The notes: a model not told the origin generated them from the letters alone. Shown: positions 20,820-32,773, counted from the first letter of the stretch. The stretch: DNA of 64,000 nt from Thysanoteuthis rhombus (GCA_963457665.1 OY735202.1:48409781-48473780); one strand, 5' to 3'. Program-made: numbers and translations.

Positions 20820-21180
20820 GTCAAACATTAATCTCCGGACCGTCAGATGGCTCTGCAATTCTACTCCGGAGACGCAGAGTCTGGGGCAGCAATGGAAGTC
20901 GGCTGTTGGCACAACGGCCTCTGTTACCCTGTGGCGCTGTTCTCTTGCAGAATAACGGATCGGCGCTGGAAGAATTTAAAGTGGGAAAATTGTTGCACTC
21001 TCGGAATCATCAGCTAGATGTAATGGGAAACCGTTACGATAGGAGACATCTATGCTACGTATGTTGCTGGATAGATGTAAGAAAAGTAGCTCCATACCAC
21101 CTACAGGGCTCAACTCGTGATATTTCCCCGGGGATTCTTTACGAAGTTTTTTTCCTTCCCGCCTGCGCAAGGTAGCACGG
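20820..21180. other. GC-richer island of unknown nature
   Basis: About 360 bp clearly less AT-rich than its surroundings (CTCCGGACCGTCAGATGG, TACTCCGGAGACGCAGAG, TTCCCCGGGGATTC). An 89-codon plus-strand frame covers 20906-21175 with a Cys-rich patch (RRHLCYVCCWIDVRK); another frame reads WKSAVGTTASVTLWRCSLAE across 20890-20952. It could be a decayed exon or an unknown mid-repetitive element. No second copy in this window. Confidence 0.35.
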
Positions 21181-23020
21181 CTAATTACCTGCAGCTGGTC
21201 TCATGAATGGTAGTGAAAGGGCATGTTCACACGCTGGTGGATCAAACACACCGCATCTTTGGGATCATTGAGTGCTCTTAGGTTCTCTAAACATTCAGCC
21301 TTGGCCTAGATTCCAAATAACGAATAGATAAATTAATGAGGATTTATCGTTTTAAGCCGGTCTTTACTGTAGATATACATAATTAACACACAAATAAATG
21401 CACACTCATGCATGCACGTTCTCAAAAAGGTGCACACTCTTTATCTGACATTTTGAACATATCTTACAATAAATTCCTGTTGTACCATCAGCTTTTAATA
21501 AAAAAATGATACATTGTATTTTGTAAAATAACGACAGCAGAGTTTAGACAACAGTATACATACATTTACTGGGTATCTCGTATATATATATAAAAGCTAC
21601 TTGATAATCACGATTCCAAAATTCACGCATGGTTTGATTTTTAATAAATGTTTTGTCACCGGATCACGATTTCCATAATTCTAGTTCTACTTTAGAACAG
21701 ATTACTGCTGATAAATATAAATCTGTTATTATTTTTTCATGGCCACTTTCCATCAGGAAACGACAAAAAATGTGTAATGGATATTTAAGAATTATACTGC
21801 ATTGGTTCAGTACGACACGGGTCTTGGTTTGGTAGAAAAGTTTGAGTAGCAGGAATTTTTCCAGCAATTTTAGTGAATGTCTAAATAAGTATTTCTGATT
21901 TGGGTAGGCATCTCCCACCCAGTAGGTTTTCCAGCTAGCTTGTCATTAAAGATAGTGACTACTCAATAACGAAACTTGTTATATCTAAGTTATTATTCGC
22001 CTGACTTGCATGAAACTTTCACTGTACCAATTTGACCATTGAGAATTAAATATAAGTGTTGAAAATGATGAATATTGTTTAAAAATACTCAAATGCTTTT
22101 TTTCAGGTATTGCTAAAATTTTTATGTCTTATAAATTTGTGTTTTTTTCCCTGTAGGTTACTGAAATGAAATGAAGATATGGATGTCATGGAATCGTCAG
22201 AAGCCAGTAGTGTAGAAATGAGAGAATGTAGGGCTATCGGCACTTTACTTCACCCCTGCTTATCCTATCCTGAGGATATTTTTTAAACTTTAAACAATTT
22301 TAGAAACGTTTTGAGATTATGTGGGATTAGTATTTGTATATGTACCGGCTATTTTTTCTTATCATTGAAATGTACATATATGGAATTTTATTGATATGTA
22401 TTGAGAAAATACCATCCCTTTTCTCCATAGAGCTGTGCAATTGTCTAGATTGTCAAAAGACGGTGTATCAGATTTCAAATAAGATGAAAACCACACATCA
22501 TATGAAATAAAAGAAATGATACTTTGAAAAACGGTAGAGAAAATTCATAGCTACAGCAAAAATGTGAAAAAGACATCGATATAAATCTTTTGATCTCATT
22601 ATGTAATGCAGCCATGTTTCACTACCGTATGGATAATTCATGATAAAATAATGCTGCCATAAGAATTCCCTTTTCAAGATTCCAAGTGAGAAAGAAGAAA
22701 ATATGAGAGGGGAATTAAAAAAAGTTCTTCTCTATCGAAAATCTTGGGAAATCTCATAAGAAAAACTAATGACACTACAGTGCACAAGCAATTGTTACTT
22801 TCAATCCAGACCATTTATATATCATACGTTAGCAGAAATATCATAAGCATACTTAACAGAAGTATAGAATAAGTGGGTACCAAAGATGTGAGATGTTTCT
22901 GATAGCCACTTTATACTTACAAGATGATGTATCCACTTGTACTTTTGATCTGTAAGATGTGTTAAGTAGTTTTTAGGTCGACCTATTGTGCCACGCCAAT
23001 TGTATTTCTTGGTATTTACT
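21181..23020. other. Unannotated AT-rich stretch
   Basis: Contains a short (TA) run near 21580-21592. No gene or element recognised. Confidence 0.45.
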
Positions 23021-23021
23021 G

Positions 23022-23516
23022 AGATATAGATCAGTCAGGTGGGAAAATACACCACAAGAATCAGGAAAGGTGGCTTCCATTTTCTTGCATAGCTCAGGAT
23101 ATTAATTCTAGACTAGATAAAGGTTATGGATTCAACCTTAGTTACATTAAAGACAAGCTCATATACAAAATGCAGAGGCTAAAACAAATGCTTTGTGATC
23201 ACTTTGGAAATGATATTAAGTTTTTAAAACCTACCAAGGCTAACAAACCACTCCTGTTTTCAATAGCAGCACTTCGAACAGAAAAAAAGGAGCAGATGTC
23301 ATAAGAAGCTGCTATTCGGTTTGAGAATGAAACATTTTGGGAGAAGCAAGGCTTTGGGGTCAATGTTGACTTACGTAATGCTCAGGATCTTAGAATCTGT
23401 TGGATTGAAAGTAAAATATCTGATGTATTTATAAACTTTTCAGTACATTATTTAATTCAGGCAAATACTCTGTTGAAGAATGTAACACCCTCAGAAATGA
23501 AGATGGAGAAGAATTG
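23022..23516 (+). pseudogene. Interrupted ORF of unknown family
   Basis: One reading frame stays open from just after a TGA near 23021 to a TGA at about 23514, broken by a single in-frame TAA near 23299. The product, about 160 residues, has normal complexity: HHKNQERWLPFSCIAQDINS, RLDKGYGFNLSYIKDKLIYK, MQRLKQMLCDHFGNDIKFLK, PTKANKPLLFSIAALRTEKK, then after the stop EAAIRFENETFWEKQGFGVN, DLRNAQDLRICWIESKISDV. It is unlike the simple-sequence frames around it. I do not recognise the family. It may be a decayed transposon-encoded protein or a retrocopy. Weaker coding-like text continues on the plus strand near 23760-23930 (REMKAMLKLLSSEKVTSLFL, RAERPDFPSD). Confidence 0.5.
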
Positions 23517-24855
23517 AAAATATGAAAGCATTCACAGAATCTTAAGGCACACACTTTATTACATACTAATGTACTACAACATGTATGAAGGAGCTAGGAA
23601 AACACTGTTACATATGATATGAGAATCAACGAATGAAAAATCTAAAAGTGAAACATAGATAACAACTTTCAATATATATAGGTTCCAGTGTCAACCACCT
23701 AAAGTTACTAATCACCACTGCATCATTGCCAGATTCGAAGTCATTTGAAAACTCTTCCATACACCATTGACGCCTTCTCCATGCTTACTGGAGACTGTTG
23801 GCATACGAGAAATGAAAGCAATGCTGAAGCTTCTATCAAGCGAAAAAGTTACAAGCTTATTTCTTCGAGCAGAACGGCCTGATTTCCCTAGTGATTAGGA
23901 AATTGCATCAGATTTATTTACGCACGAATCAGGATGAAAAGAAAAAAATATGAAAATGCAGATGAGTTATGGTAGTTTTGAATAATTGCACAAATTTAGA
24001 AGAAAATTCTTCACAACCTGTACAACTGCAGAGCGCTTTAAATGCATTTTGGTCGAAGGAGCATCTACTGCAGAAATAAGTTCAAATTTTATCAGCAGTC
24101 CCATATTAAGTAATTACGTATGAGACAGTTCACGTGGCACTATTGAATTTCAATAGTATCTTCGGCAAGTGGCTCAATCTGTTTTTACAAGAAGCCTGAG
24201 TCGAAGGCATATATACGATTGCACGTGAATCCAGCCAATAAATCTAGTACAAAAATATCCTCGCTTTGAAAGCATTTCCCATTGTTTAGGTAAATATGTT
24301 CGCGGAAGTAACTTGGGTCTAATTTTAAGTACATAAGTAATGGTGGCCGAAATAGTTATGCATTTTTCATTGGTCGGTGTCCAAGCCTCAGTAAAAGCCA
24401 AGATTTTGAATTTGGCTTCTTAGGCAGACAGGTCAACCCACATTTGGAGGTTGGTGTAATACAATATCTCCCCGCCTGCCTGACTTCGCCTAGTGCCGTG
24501 CTAAGTTAAGCTTGAAACGTTTTTTTCAAGATTTATTATTGTATTTTTTCCAGAAAAGATTTTCAAGGGATTTACGGCTGTATTTTCTTTGGAAAAAAGA
24601 TATTTTTGTCCATGTATTTTAACATCCTGAAATGATGTAAATGGAAATAACTCTTAAAATCCCCCTCGCATACGCACACTCACACACGTTCACGCACACT
24701 TCAAGCACATTCATTATATTGACAAATTTTTGTTCAGGTTTTCATTTTCCTTAAATTTTTGTTCTCTGTTTCAAATTTCAAGGATGGAAAAAATTAAAAA
24801 TCGAATCTAAAAATTATCTGGGACCTGCGCATTTTTGCACAAAACTATACACTTT
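23517..24855. other. Mostly unannotated; possible continuation of decayed ORF
   Basis: Plus-strand coding-like fragments at about 23760-23940 may belong to the pseudogene upstream. A 75-codon minus-strand frame (24174-24401) is unrecognised. The rest is AT-rich with a CACACAC-GTTCACGCAC patch near 24670-24705. Confidence 0.4.
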
Positions 24856-24859
24856 CCAT

Positions 24860-25135
24860 GAGTGAGATGCCATTGAATGAGCATGTGCACTGTGTGACAG
24901 TCACGTTTGCAATTCCGGGGCCAGTCATTATTCACATCTTATGTATGTTGCTTTGACGGTCCAGATCAACTCCTTGTGACTTCGTGACTTTTCTAAACAG
25001 GTATACGACCGTGGGCAAAATTAAGGAGAACGTTACAAAACAGCTGATCGTAAAACTGAAAGTGGACTTTGCAGACTGTTTCTCATTAGGTAATTCTTCC
25101 CGTTAATGTTGAATGACTGGATACTTTTTCCACAG
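24860..25135 (+). mobile_element. Mariner-derived MITE (deleted copy)
   Basis: Begins with GATGCCATTGAATGAGCATG-TGCACTGTGTGACAGTCACG, matching 61433-61480 and, more loosely, 63360-63420. It ends with ACGTTACAAAACAGCTGATC, GGACTTTGCAGACTGTTT (compare GGACTTTGCTGACTGTTTTG at 63597) and a terminal GACTGGATACTTTTTCCACA that resembles the inverse of the left terminus TGTCCGGAAAGTATCAATCC at 63232. The order is that of a mariner with most of its transposase deleted. Confidence 0.55.
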
Positions 25136-26122
25136 CTCTCGTATATTCAACAAAATGATTGAAATCCCTAATTTTTTTTAAGAGGGTGTTAAATAACCAC
25201 TTGATTAAGTACTCATTTACATGATAGTATTAGGGTAAAATAAAACAAATGTAGCTACGAACAACATAGAAAAGTGAAAGTTAATATTGAACGATACATT
25301 TAGTTCTTTTACCCTTTCTCATCCCCTATATATAGTTGTTCTTCTTTTCATTCTTTCTTCTCCAATCCTATTTTTTCTGAATGGTGATTCTGACTGTTGA
25401 CATTTAAAGCGGGCAGCAAGCCCTCTCAATCAGGAATTTAGCGCAATACAATCATCCGACTCAAATCCTCTCTCTTTGGATTAAGCGAGATTGAGTAAAT
25501 AAAGGGGATTGCTGTACAGATTTATATCCAGGTTTGTACGAGAAAAGGGGCAAGCAGACACATGGCTACTAACCACATGTCAAGCAACGCTGTTGCATCA
25601 ATAAGTCGATGACCTGACACATAGTTATCAGCTGAATTTTGATCAGCTACTTTACTTTATGATAAACGATCTATCTGGTTAATATTCATCACTTAATGAA
25701 GCATATTGACATGGAAGGAAACTATATCGGAAAATGAATATTTGTAGCGTTAAAAATGCTTTTTCCATAGTTTGGCTACGGACTTCTTGATATGCCTACG
25801 TAAGTAGTTGGAAGAAGAAAATTGTTACACAGAGATGGTAACATACATATAATGAGATTTTTTTCAATGGTTCATTACAATACACACTGATTCTCTTAAA
25901 ATGAAGATCTATTTGGGAATCTTTATTTAGTGGAACAGAATGTAAGATCTGTAATAAATCATTGAAAGTAATTTCTACTCATTTTTATTACCGCTCTACC
26001 GATGGTATCGAGCACTTTTTTGAATAAAGATCTATTTTATACTTTGACACATGCTTGTATATTTATCATCATTCTCACACTTACACACTCATACATGTAT
26101 ATGTAAATATGAGAACAATATG

Positions 26123-26165
<43 letters not shown>

Positions 26166-27129
26166 CCATATTATTCTCATATATATATATATAGTTTCTT
26201 TTTTTAGGAAAATGAGCTAATAGCACTCAAATACAGATAGTTACCACTTTTTGAAAGTTTGTTTTATGTGGCTTTTTGCTTCATAGAGGCAGTGCACGTC
26301 CTCTTCCTCTCTTACACCCCAGTGTCCTGTATGTCCCAAAACCACAGTGTAATGTACTGTATCATTATGAACATTTTTTAAATTTGCATACAGGTGACGA
26401 AACAGATTATTGGTAATGATCATAATTTTAATCAACTTTCGGAAAGTGGCGACGATACGTACAAAAATGCATTTACTCGGAGAAAAAGGGGAAAAGAGAC
26501 TAAGTCGTCCATCGCAAGTGCACAATATAGTTGCAATTAGCTATTTAGCATCGTCCTTCTATCCCCAACCCCTGCTCTAGGCTGTGATAGGTGTCTTCTA
26601 ATAATTGTTTTGTCTTGTTCGAGTTCTGCTTACCTATTGAAAAACTTCCTCCTCTTTTGACCAATTTCTCAGACCAGCCAAACTTTCCAGAATCAGTAAG
26701 TTAAGGATTAACTTTATTCTAGATCAACTTTACCTCTAAGGTTCATTTGATGCCTTCTTTCTGTATCTTAATCTTTCTTTCTTTTCATGTCCTCATCACC
26801 TCCTTTCATCTACTATTATACAAGATTCTATCCGATGTAATTCACTCTTTCCTTTGCAATGTTCAACGGAACTGCTGATCTTTTCATAACAAACTTGTCG
26901 GGCCGTTTGGACAATTCTTCACTAGTCTATAGATTTTTTTTTGGTTTTTACCATCTCCCATCTTATTATGTGACAATAACATCTTACAATTTTTCGGCAG
27001 TGGAGACACTAAACATTTTTCTCATATGAATTAATCGTAATTGCTTCTTCGATTTACACCACCTAGTCTTAGTAGAACACCGTACTTCCGGACAGCGGTG
27101 AAAACTGCATTTTTGAAGAAGATTAATTA

Positions 27130-27131
<2 letters not shown>
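25136..27131. other. Unannotated AT-rich stretch with one microsatellite
   Basis: A (TA)n tract lies at 26125-26162. A 94-codon minus-strand frame (26241-26525) has normal complexity but no recognised family or splice context. No other feature. Confidence 0.45.

Positions 27132-27173
<42 letters not shown>
27132..27173. repeat. (TA)n microsatellite
   Basis: Pure TA tract. Confidence 0.96.
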
Positions 27174-27178
<5 letters not shown>

Positions 27179-27364
27179 ACTGAAAGTAGGTATTAAATGC
27201 TTTGCTACTTTCGCAGGTTAACGGAAAGAAATGATTAAAATGCCAGTGGCGGTTTTCATTAATCAAACCGAAATATAATTAGAAAACACTCAGAGCGCAT
27301 ACGTATTTTGATGGAGAACATTTTCATCATCTAGGAGACTAAACATGACCTGATCAGTACAATT

Positions 27365-27455
27365 TATGGCATGTGCTTTCATTCACTCGCAGCGCTTAAA
27401 TGCACAAACGTCTGCATCTTTGTTGGTCAAGTGACCCTAAATCAGAATCAGGACG
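27365..27455 (+). repeat. Short dispersed repeat D3, copy 1
   Basis: Shares GCACAAACGTCTGCATCTTT, GTTGGTCAAGTGACCCTAAA with 29757-29800 (CTCTGCATCTTTGTTGATCG, AGTGACCCCAGATC), same strand. Family unknown. Confidence 0.6.
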
Positions 27456-29724
27456 GTCAGAATTGGAGAGGGGCTTATTGAGTCAGGATGGATAGAACAC
27501 GACCAACCTTTGTTCCAGGGGTCGGCATGGTTAATCATCGGGAAGAAAATGCAGCCATGCAAATAATTACAAAACTATCATTAATTTTGTCTCTGTTTAT
27601 TCGCTACTGTTTTTCGTTTGGAAGCCAAGGATAGTACATTTGATTTGCTAACGAAATGTCAGACGGAATTCTTTTTGCGTGACTTTCAATATTGCTTTAA
27701 CTTTGCATAGTATCCAAGTCGGATGAAAAAATAAAGCCCCACCCCAAACTCCCTCTACAATATACAATGTATGGACCTGTCTCCATGGACCGTCAATATA
27801 AAACACCCTTTTGTCCCTTAAAATGAAGTTTACGGATCTTCCACCAACTAACCTACACACCCAGATATCTTTACACCTCTCTCTTCAAATTGGTCAGTCT
27901 TTGTTGACCACAATGAACCCACTCCTTTTCATCGACTTCGCAGAGTATCAGTTCCATTTTATAAAAAAAGCAACAAAAAACAAAAGAAAAAAAAAACATT
28001 TCCAATATTGCATCAAAATCATTAAAACTCATACAATCCTTTAATCACTAATCCAGGTGCAGAGTGCAAAACTGCATTTCAAAACCAGACTAGATAAACT
28101 AAACGTGCCAAAAAATCGGTACAAATTTCTGAAAGACATAATTTATAATAATAAATTGAAACATCAGGTACTACGCCCTTCGGTGGGTTTTTTTTTCAAA
28201 TTAAAGAAAACTAAAACGTATCTTCTACATATGTCTTTGCAGGTACGTAAAAATGATGTGAACTTTGATATCTATCCTAAGTCAACAAATTATCAAGTAA
28301 TATCCGGCCGAGTTTTTCTAACTTATTCAGCAAATCTTGTTCGGCATCCGAACAACAAAGTATCAAAGGCACAAAATAAATTCACTTCAAAGGATATTTA
28401 CCTGGTACAGTATCAACTATAAAATGTTTCTTAAAGAAGACAATTAGAAAAACACGATAATGTTGATAGGGAAACAAATTACGTAACCTTGCCCCGAAAA
28501 AAATGTCATTCAGCACAAAACGTTTTTTTTCTAAAGAAAATCGATTGATTAAGAACCAGCCATGATTCATGAAGCATTTTCATAATTCAGTGTCACCTTT
28601 ATTCGCAGCCGAACACACTTGAAAAATAATTCCCCCAAAACATTGAAAAGTGCCTAAAAATATCGTAATAATCAAAATTTGAGTTAAATACTTCTAACGG
28701 AATGAGATAGCCGTGAGTACTCACAGTCGCCCTGGACACCGAAAAATGTTCACTGAAAAAAAAGACGAAATTATAATCTTTTAAAAAAAACATCAGTCCT
28801 AAAATAGCAAAAAGGAAAATTTTTGTTGATTAGGAATCGAAATCGATGAAAAATTAAACGTAAGATCATAAGAAAAGAAAAGTAAGATGGGCATCATAAA
28901 ATGAGAAAATAAATATTCAACATTTTCCACAAAGCATACATGCAGTATCCCTGCAAGTTCCATGCTTCTGTTTCGATGTCATCAAGCCAAAATTCAACCA
29001 GTTAACTTTAACAATTTTCCATTCAGGTAAAAAACCCTAACTTCACTGAAAAAACACTTTGCACTTTTCGTGGATATCTAGAATTTTCATCAAAAATATA
29101 AAATTCCTTGATCAAGTTATAATAATAACGAGACACATTACGCCAAACGTATTTTCGCACACACTTTGGAATAAAAGCATAGTGAATCAACCGTCGCTTC
29201 GAATTTGTCCAAGTGTAAACAAAAAATTGTTCCAATTCGTTCATAAAAATCCCAAGATAGACAAACATTTGAAAAAAATGAGCTTGAAATGCGAAATCGC
29301 ATTGAAAAATCAGACTAGGCAAAATATTAAGCTTCGAGAAAGGGGAAACAAGAAAACACAGTGACAAATCCAGCCCTTTTCTTCTCTTTCCGTTAAATTC
29401 CCTTCATTCTCGTACTCTTTTTTCTTCTCTTTTCCTCTCAAATACCCATCATTCAGCTACCTACACAGAAGTGTTCACAGTTCCTAAAAAAAGTTCATAA
29501 TTATCTCCAACCCTCCAAAAATTGTCTACTGAAATTCGAAATACAGTTAAAATGTCTGTAATACGTTGTTCCTTCTCATTGTTATTGTTTTCGGAATGAA
29601 AAGAAATAGTCAGTCTTTTTCCCTTTTTTTTCTTCCTTGGTTGTGTTGCTCAAAGTATGTTGTCGTCGTGGTAGATTTTTTTTTCTTTCATTTTGGACCC
29701 AAGTGTTGACATCATGAAAACACA
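27456..29724. other. Unannotated AT-rich stretch
   Basis: Open frames at 28057-28422 (+, 121 codons) and 29023-29367 (-, 114 codons, antisense to a 101-codon plus frame) are lysine/phenylalanine-rich, consistent with AT-rich chance frames. A TCTTTGCAGGTACGT string near 28233 combines acceptor- and donor-like signals but no exon is supported. Confidence 0.4.
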
Positions 29725-29812
29725 GGTGCACTTGCATTTACACGCTCCGTGTGAGAGCACAAACCTCTGCATCTTTGTTGATCGAGTGACCCCAGATCGT
29801 TACCATGATGCT
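29725..29812 (+). repeat. Short dispersed repeat D3, copy 2
   Basis: Same-strand match to 27365-27455. Confidence 0.6.
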
Positions 29813-29823
29813 AATACTTATTC

Positions 29824-29849
29824 TTTCTCTCTCTCTCTCTCTCTCTCAG
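29824..29849. repeat. (TC)n microsatellite
   Basis: About 13 CT units. Confidence 0.95.
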
Positions 29850-30333
29850 TAGCTCTTTTCTTTCTTTTCTCCTCAGGAACACGATATAACCTCCATTCAT
29901 AGTACCTGACATAATTATTCTAACAAACAGCCATTTAACTTCTTATCGCTTGGGTTTCAGTCTTGGAACAGAAACATCACGCAAAAAGATCCGCATGTTT
30001 TGCAATTAAAAAAAAGTATAAATTTAGTCATGTTTTGTGGTTTTGATTTCTAGATTTGTGGAATATGCTTTTTTTAATCGAATTGAATTGTTCAATGAAA
30101 AAAAGAGGCAATCTTTTGGTTTCTATCCATCTAAAGTCTCATTCAGAATTGATTAAAGTGATTCAAAGAGTGAACACAAATTGCTATTTGGGAAAGTTAC
30201 CAACCTAGTGTTAATATCGACATCCAGCTTTAGCTCAAAATCCATAATGGTTCCTGCGATTTCAAGAAATTAAAACAGATTTTGTGCTTGTTCAAATACT
30301 TATGATAAGTACTTTTTAAGCAAAAATTATCAT

Positions 30334-30369
30334 TGAGAGAGAGAGAGAGAGAAAGGGAGAGAGAGATGG
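30334..30369. repeat. (GA)n microsatellite
   Basis: GA tract with one AAGG interruption. Confidence 0.93.
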
Positions 30370-30589
30370 GTCAAGAAATAAAAAGACCCGAAGACTAGCA
30401 ACAATGAAGAGCAAAACTGAGATAAAACCCAGAATCAGATAAGATGACAGTGGCATAATGATGGCTGAACGAGAATCACTGCAGCTGGTGTTGTTGGCAT
30501 TTGCAGTTGATGATGTTTGCTGTAGACGTTGACATCTCAACAGATAACAGCCGTCACGGACGTTTGACCTACAAGACTACAGAATGATA

Positions 30590-30710
30590 ATTGGAAAGTT
30601 GGATGAATTGAAAAAAAAAAGATTCAAGAGAAAGAGGAAGAAGGGAAAAAGTCCACGAAGAAAGAACAAGAGAAAAAAAGGGAAACAAAGATACAAAAGA
30701 AACAGAATGT
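30590..30710 (+). repeat. Polypurine block
   Basis: AAAGAG/GAAAAA-rich DNA; the Lys/Arg-rich plus-strand frame across it is an artefact of composition. Confidence 0.7.
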
Positions 30711-30779
30711 ACGTGACTAGTATGACGATAATTTACAAGCTCGTCTTGCAGACTACTGCAGCGCATTTGGTTCTCCTTA

Positions 30780-31345
30780 GGTACACTACAATGGTGGCCA
30801 TGTGCCACACCAAGCTAAACTTGGTAAATATCAATGTCATATGTGTCAGGATTCGTTCGTTAATTATTGGATAGTAAGCTTGTCAAACGAAACAATATTG
30901 GTATAATAAGCTCAATCCTCCCTGTACATCCCACCATACTGGTCTTGTGTCATATCTGATAAATACTGGATAATAACCTGGTCTAACAGACCACTAATAG
31001 CGTAATGAGCTTGATCCAACCTTGGTATCCCACGACGTAAGCCTCGTGCCATACTAAACTAAGCTTAGTAATAAATTGTCTGTGTTGGGCGCCTTCGTAC
31101 GGAGTAATAGATAGTAGCTTAGTCTCATTGATGTCTAATTGAATAATAACGTCGATCTTTAATGGGTCCCCAATGATGCTGGCCCTGTTCTACTCTGATC
31201 TAAGCGTAGCAAATGCCATAGGTTATTTGTGTTTGTCGCTGAACTGTGGGATTGAGGATAGAAATCTCGTCGAACAGACCTCTAAAAGTATAGTGAGCTT
31301 GATCCTCACACTCGTGACCTTGCTTGGTAGTGAAGTAACTTTTGT
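30780..31345 (+). repeat. Diverged tandem repeat, four units of about 100-147 bp
   Basis: The motif GGATAGTAAGCTTGTC recurs in diverged form at 30869, 30968 (GGATAATAACCTGGTC), 31109 (AGATAGTAGCTTAGTC) and 31256 (GGATAGAAATCTCGTC), spaced 99, 140 and 147 bp. A second anchor recurs in the same order: ATAAGCTCAATCCTCC (30905), AATGAGCTTGATCCAACC (about 31005), GTGAGCTTGATCCTCAC (about 31297). A third is CACCAAGCTAAACTTGGTAA (30810), CTAAACTAAGCTTAGTAATA (31055), GATCTAAGCGTAGCAAATG (about 31197). A degenerate satellite-like array; no coding role seen. Confidence 0.7.
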
Positions 31346-31389
31346 AGATATCGATAAAGAACATGTGAAAAAATGTAAAACGAGGAAAT

Positions 31390-31670
31390 AGAGAGAGAAA
31401 GAAACAATATCACACTGAAGGATAGATGACAAAAAAGAAAGAGGAGAAGTTGAAGAACAAAGGCAAATCAAAGGGAAGAAAACACAAGAAAAAAGTGAGA
31501 AAGTTATGTGACTAAATAAAGGAAGATATAAGTTGTGTGGCTAACGAATGAAAAAAAGGAATGATTGAATGAAAAAAAGTTATCCGATAGATAAAGGAAA
31601 AAGAAAGAGAGAAAGTTGTGGAACATCCAAAAGAAATAAAGACATGCATAGAAAGAATCAAGTTAGTAAC
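31390..31670 (+). repeat. Polypurine-rich block
   Basis: GAGAAAG/GAAAAAAAG-rich DNA directly downstream of the tandem array. No gene. Confidence 0.7.
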
Positions 31671-31718
31671 ATTTGCCAAGCTTACATTAGATTAGTTTGA
31701 CACATGATTACAAATTTA

Positions 31719-32080
31719 GCCACTCAGTGAAAATTGAACTCACTACAGTATTAATGCTTTACGGAACTGGCTTGCTAAGCAATACCTCGTAAGACACCCT
31801 AAAACAAATGCCCAGAGTTGTTCACAAATCTTAGCTCCATCTGTCACAAGGCCACTCATGTGAGATTACCAATGAAAATCGAACTCACTGCTGAAGTGAT
31901 GGTCTGCAAAAGGAATCTTTCAATCGAACGACGTGGTATCAGGAAAAAACGCTTGTTTGTATTTACTCAGAATAACTTTGTCTGACACAAGGCCACAAGA
32001 TGAGAAGAAGCAGGTGATTATTAGATTTACAACAGTAGTAACGGGCTGACTTGCGAGCTGCCACTCTACAGCAAGACACT
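31719..32080 (-). repeat. Degenerate tandem pair/triplet of about 150 bp, tRNA-like motif
   Basis: GCCACTCAGTGAAAATTGAACTCACT (31719-31744) recurs as GCCACTCATG-AATGAAAATCGAACTCACT (31851-31889). CACAAGGCCAC recurs near 31845 and 31986. CTGGCTTGCTAAGCAATACC (31768) has a partner CTGACTTGCGAGCTGCCACT (32046), both followed by AAGACAC. On the minus strand AGTTCGATTTTC resembles a pol III B box, so this may be a second tRNA-derived SINE family in tandem. No clear A box. Confidence 0.5.
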
Positions 32081-32370
32081 AAGCCAAAAAGCTTTGTGCC
32101 CAAAGAAACACAAAACATAAGGGAAAGGAAAAAGTAATGAAAGAAATAGAAGATTTAGGACGGTGAGAGTGAAAGCGAGACTGGGAAGCTGTTTAAGAGG
32201 AAATGATGTACACGCACGTTGAGTTGTTGAAGAGGTTTGGCATTTGTGACTGTGCATCCATACATTAATCGTGGCCAACACAATGACCTCAAATACTTTT
32301 TATCTTGTATAGCAACACATAAGCATTAAATCGACTGGAATGACCTATAGAAGGATAGATCAATCTGTTT

Positions 32371-32371
<1 letters not shown>

Positions 32372-32433
<62 letters not shown>
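32372..32433. repeat. (TA)n microsatellite, tail of minus-strand PLE-tail repeat
   Basis: Pure TA, adjoining the 3' end of the minus-strand copy at 32434-32640. Confidence 0.95.
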
Positions 32434-32435
<2 letters not shown>

Positions 32436-32640
32436 GTCTCTTTTGAGGATGTGAGGTGATCCGACAAAATGTTGACAGAAGTGACAATTGGAAGGTGAAG
32501 AGAGTGAAATTGAGAAAAAAAGCAGGTATTACAACTCGAAAATATTTATCAGCACTTGGACAGGTTTCAGTGCACTTCAACAGCTGCCAGCGATCTTTTT
32601 CAGAGAAACCTTGCTACGGAGTAGAGGTTGAGGGAAGAAC
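32434..32640 (-). mobile_element. PLE-tail repeat family P, copy 3
   Basis: Minus strand reads CTGAAAAAGATCGCTGG, AGTTGTAATACCTGCTTTTT, TCAATTTCACTCTCTTCACC, GTCGGATCACCTCACATCCT, then AAAAGAGACAT and (TA)n. Matches copy 1 (5700-5860) in the same order. Confidence 0.72.
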
Positions 32641-32644
32641 CTCG

Positions 32645-32770
32645 AACATGTAAACAGCAAACAATTTTCTCTGCAACGCAGTATGTTTTCTCTGGAAAAT
32701 GTGGCTGGCACCCGTTTCTCCTTTTCACTTTCGCCAATATTCTGCCAGATCACCTCTCATCCAAATAACA

Positions 32771-32773
<3 letters not shown>
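32645..32773 (+). mobile_element. PLE-tail repeat family P, copy 4 (internally deleted)
   Basis: Plus strand reads AATTTTCTCTGCAACGC, TCTCTGGAAAATGTGGCTGG, CACCCG, then skips to CTTTTCACTTTCG, CTGCCAGATCACCTCTCATC and AACATA(TA)n. It is the inverted partner of copy 3, starting within a few bases of it, so the two form a head-to-head near-palindrome. Confidence 0.68.

Noticed and set aside
28057..29367. Frames of 100-121 codons on both strands
   Set aside because: Lysine/asparagine/phenylalanine-biased, overlapping antisense frames of similar length and no homology recognised.
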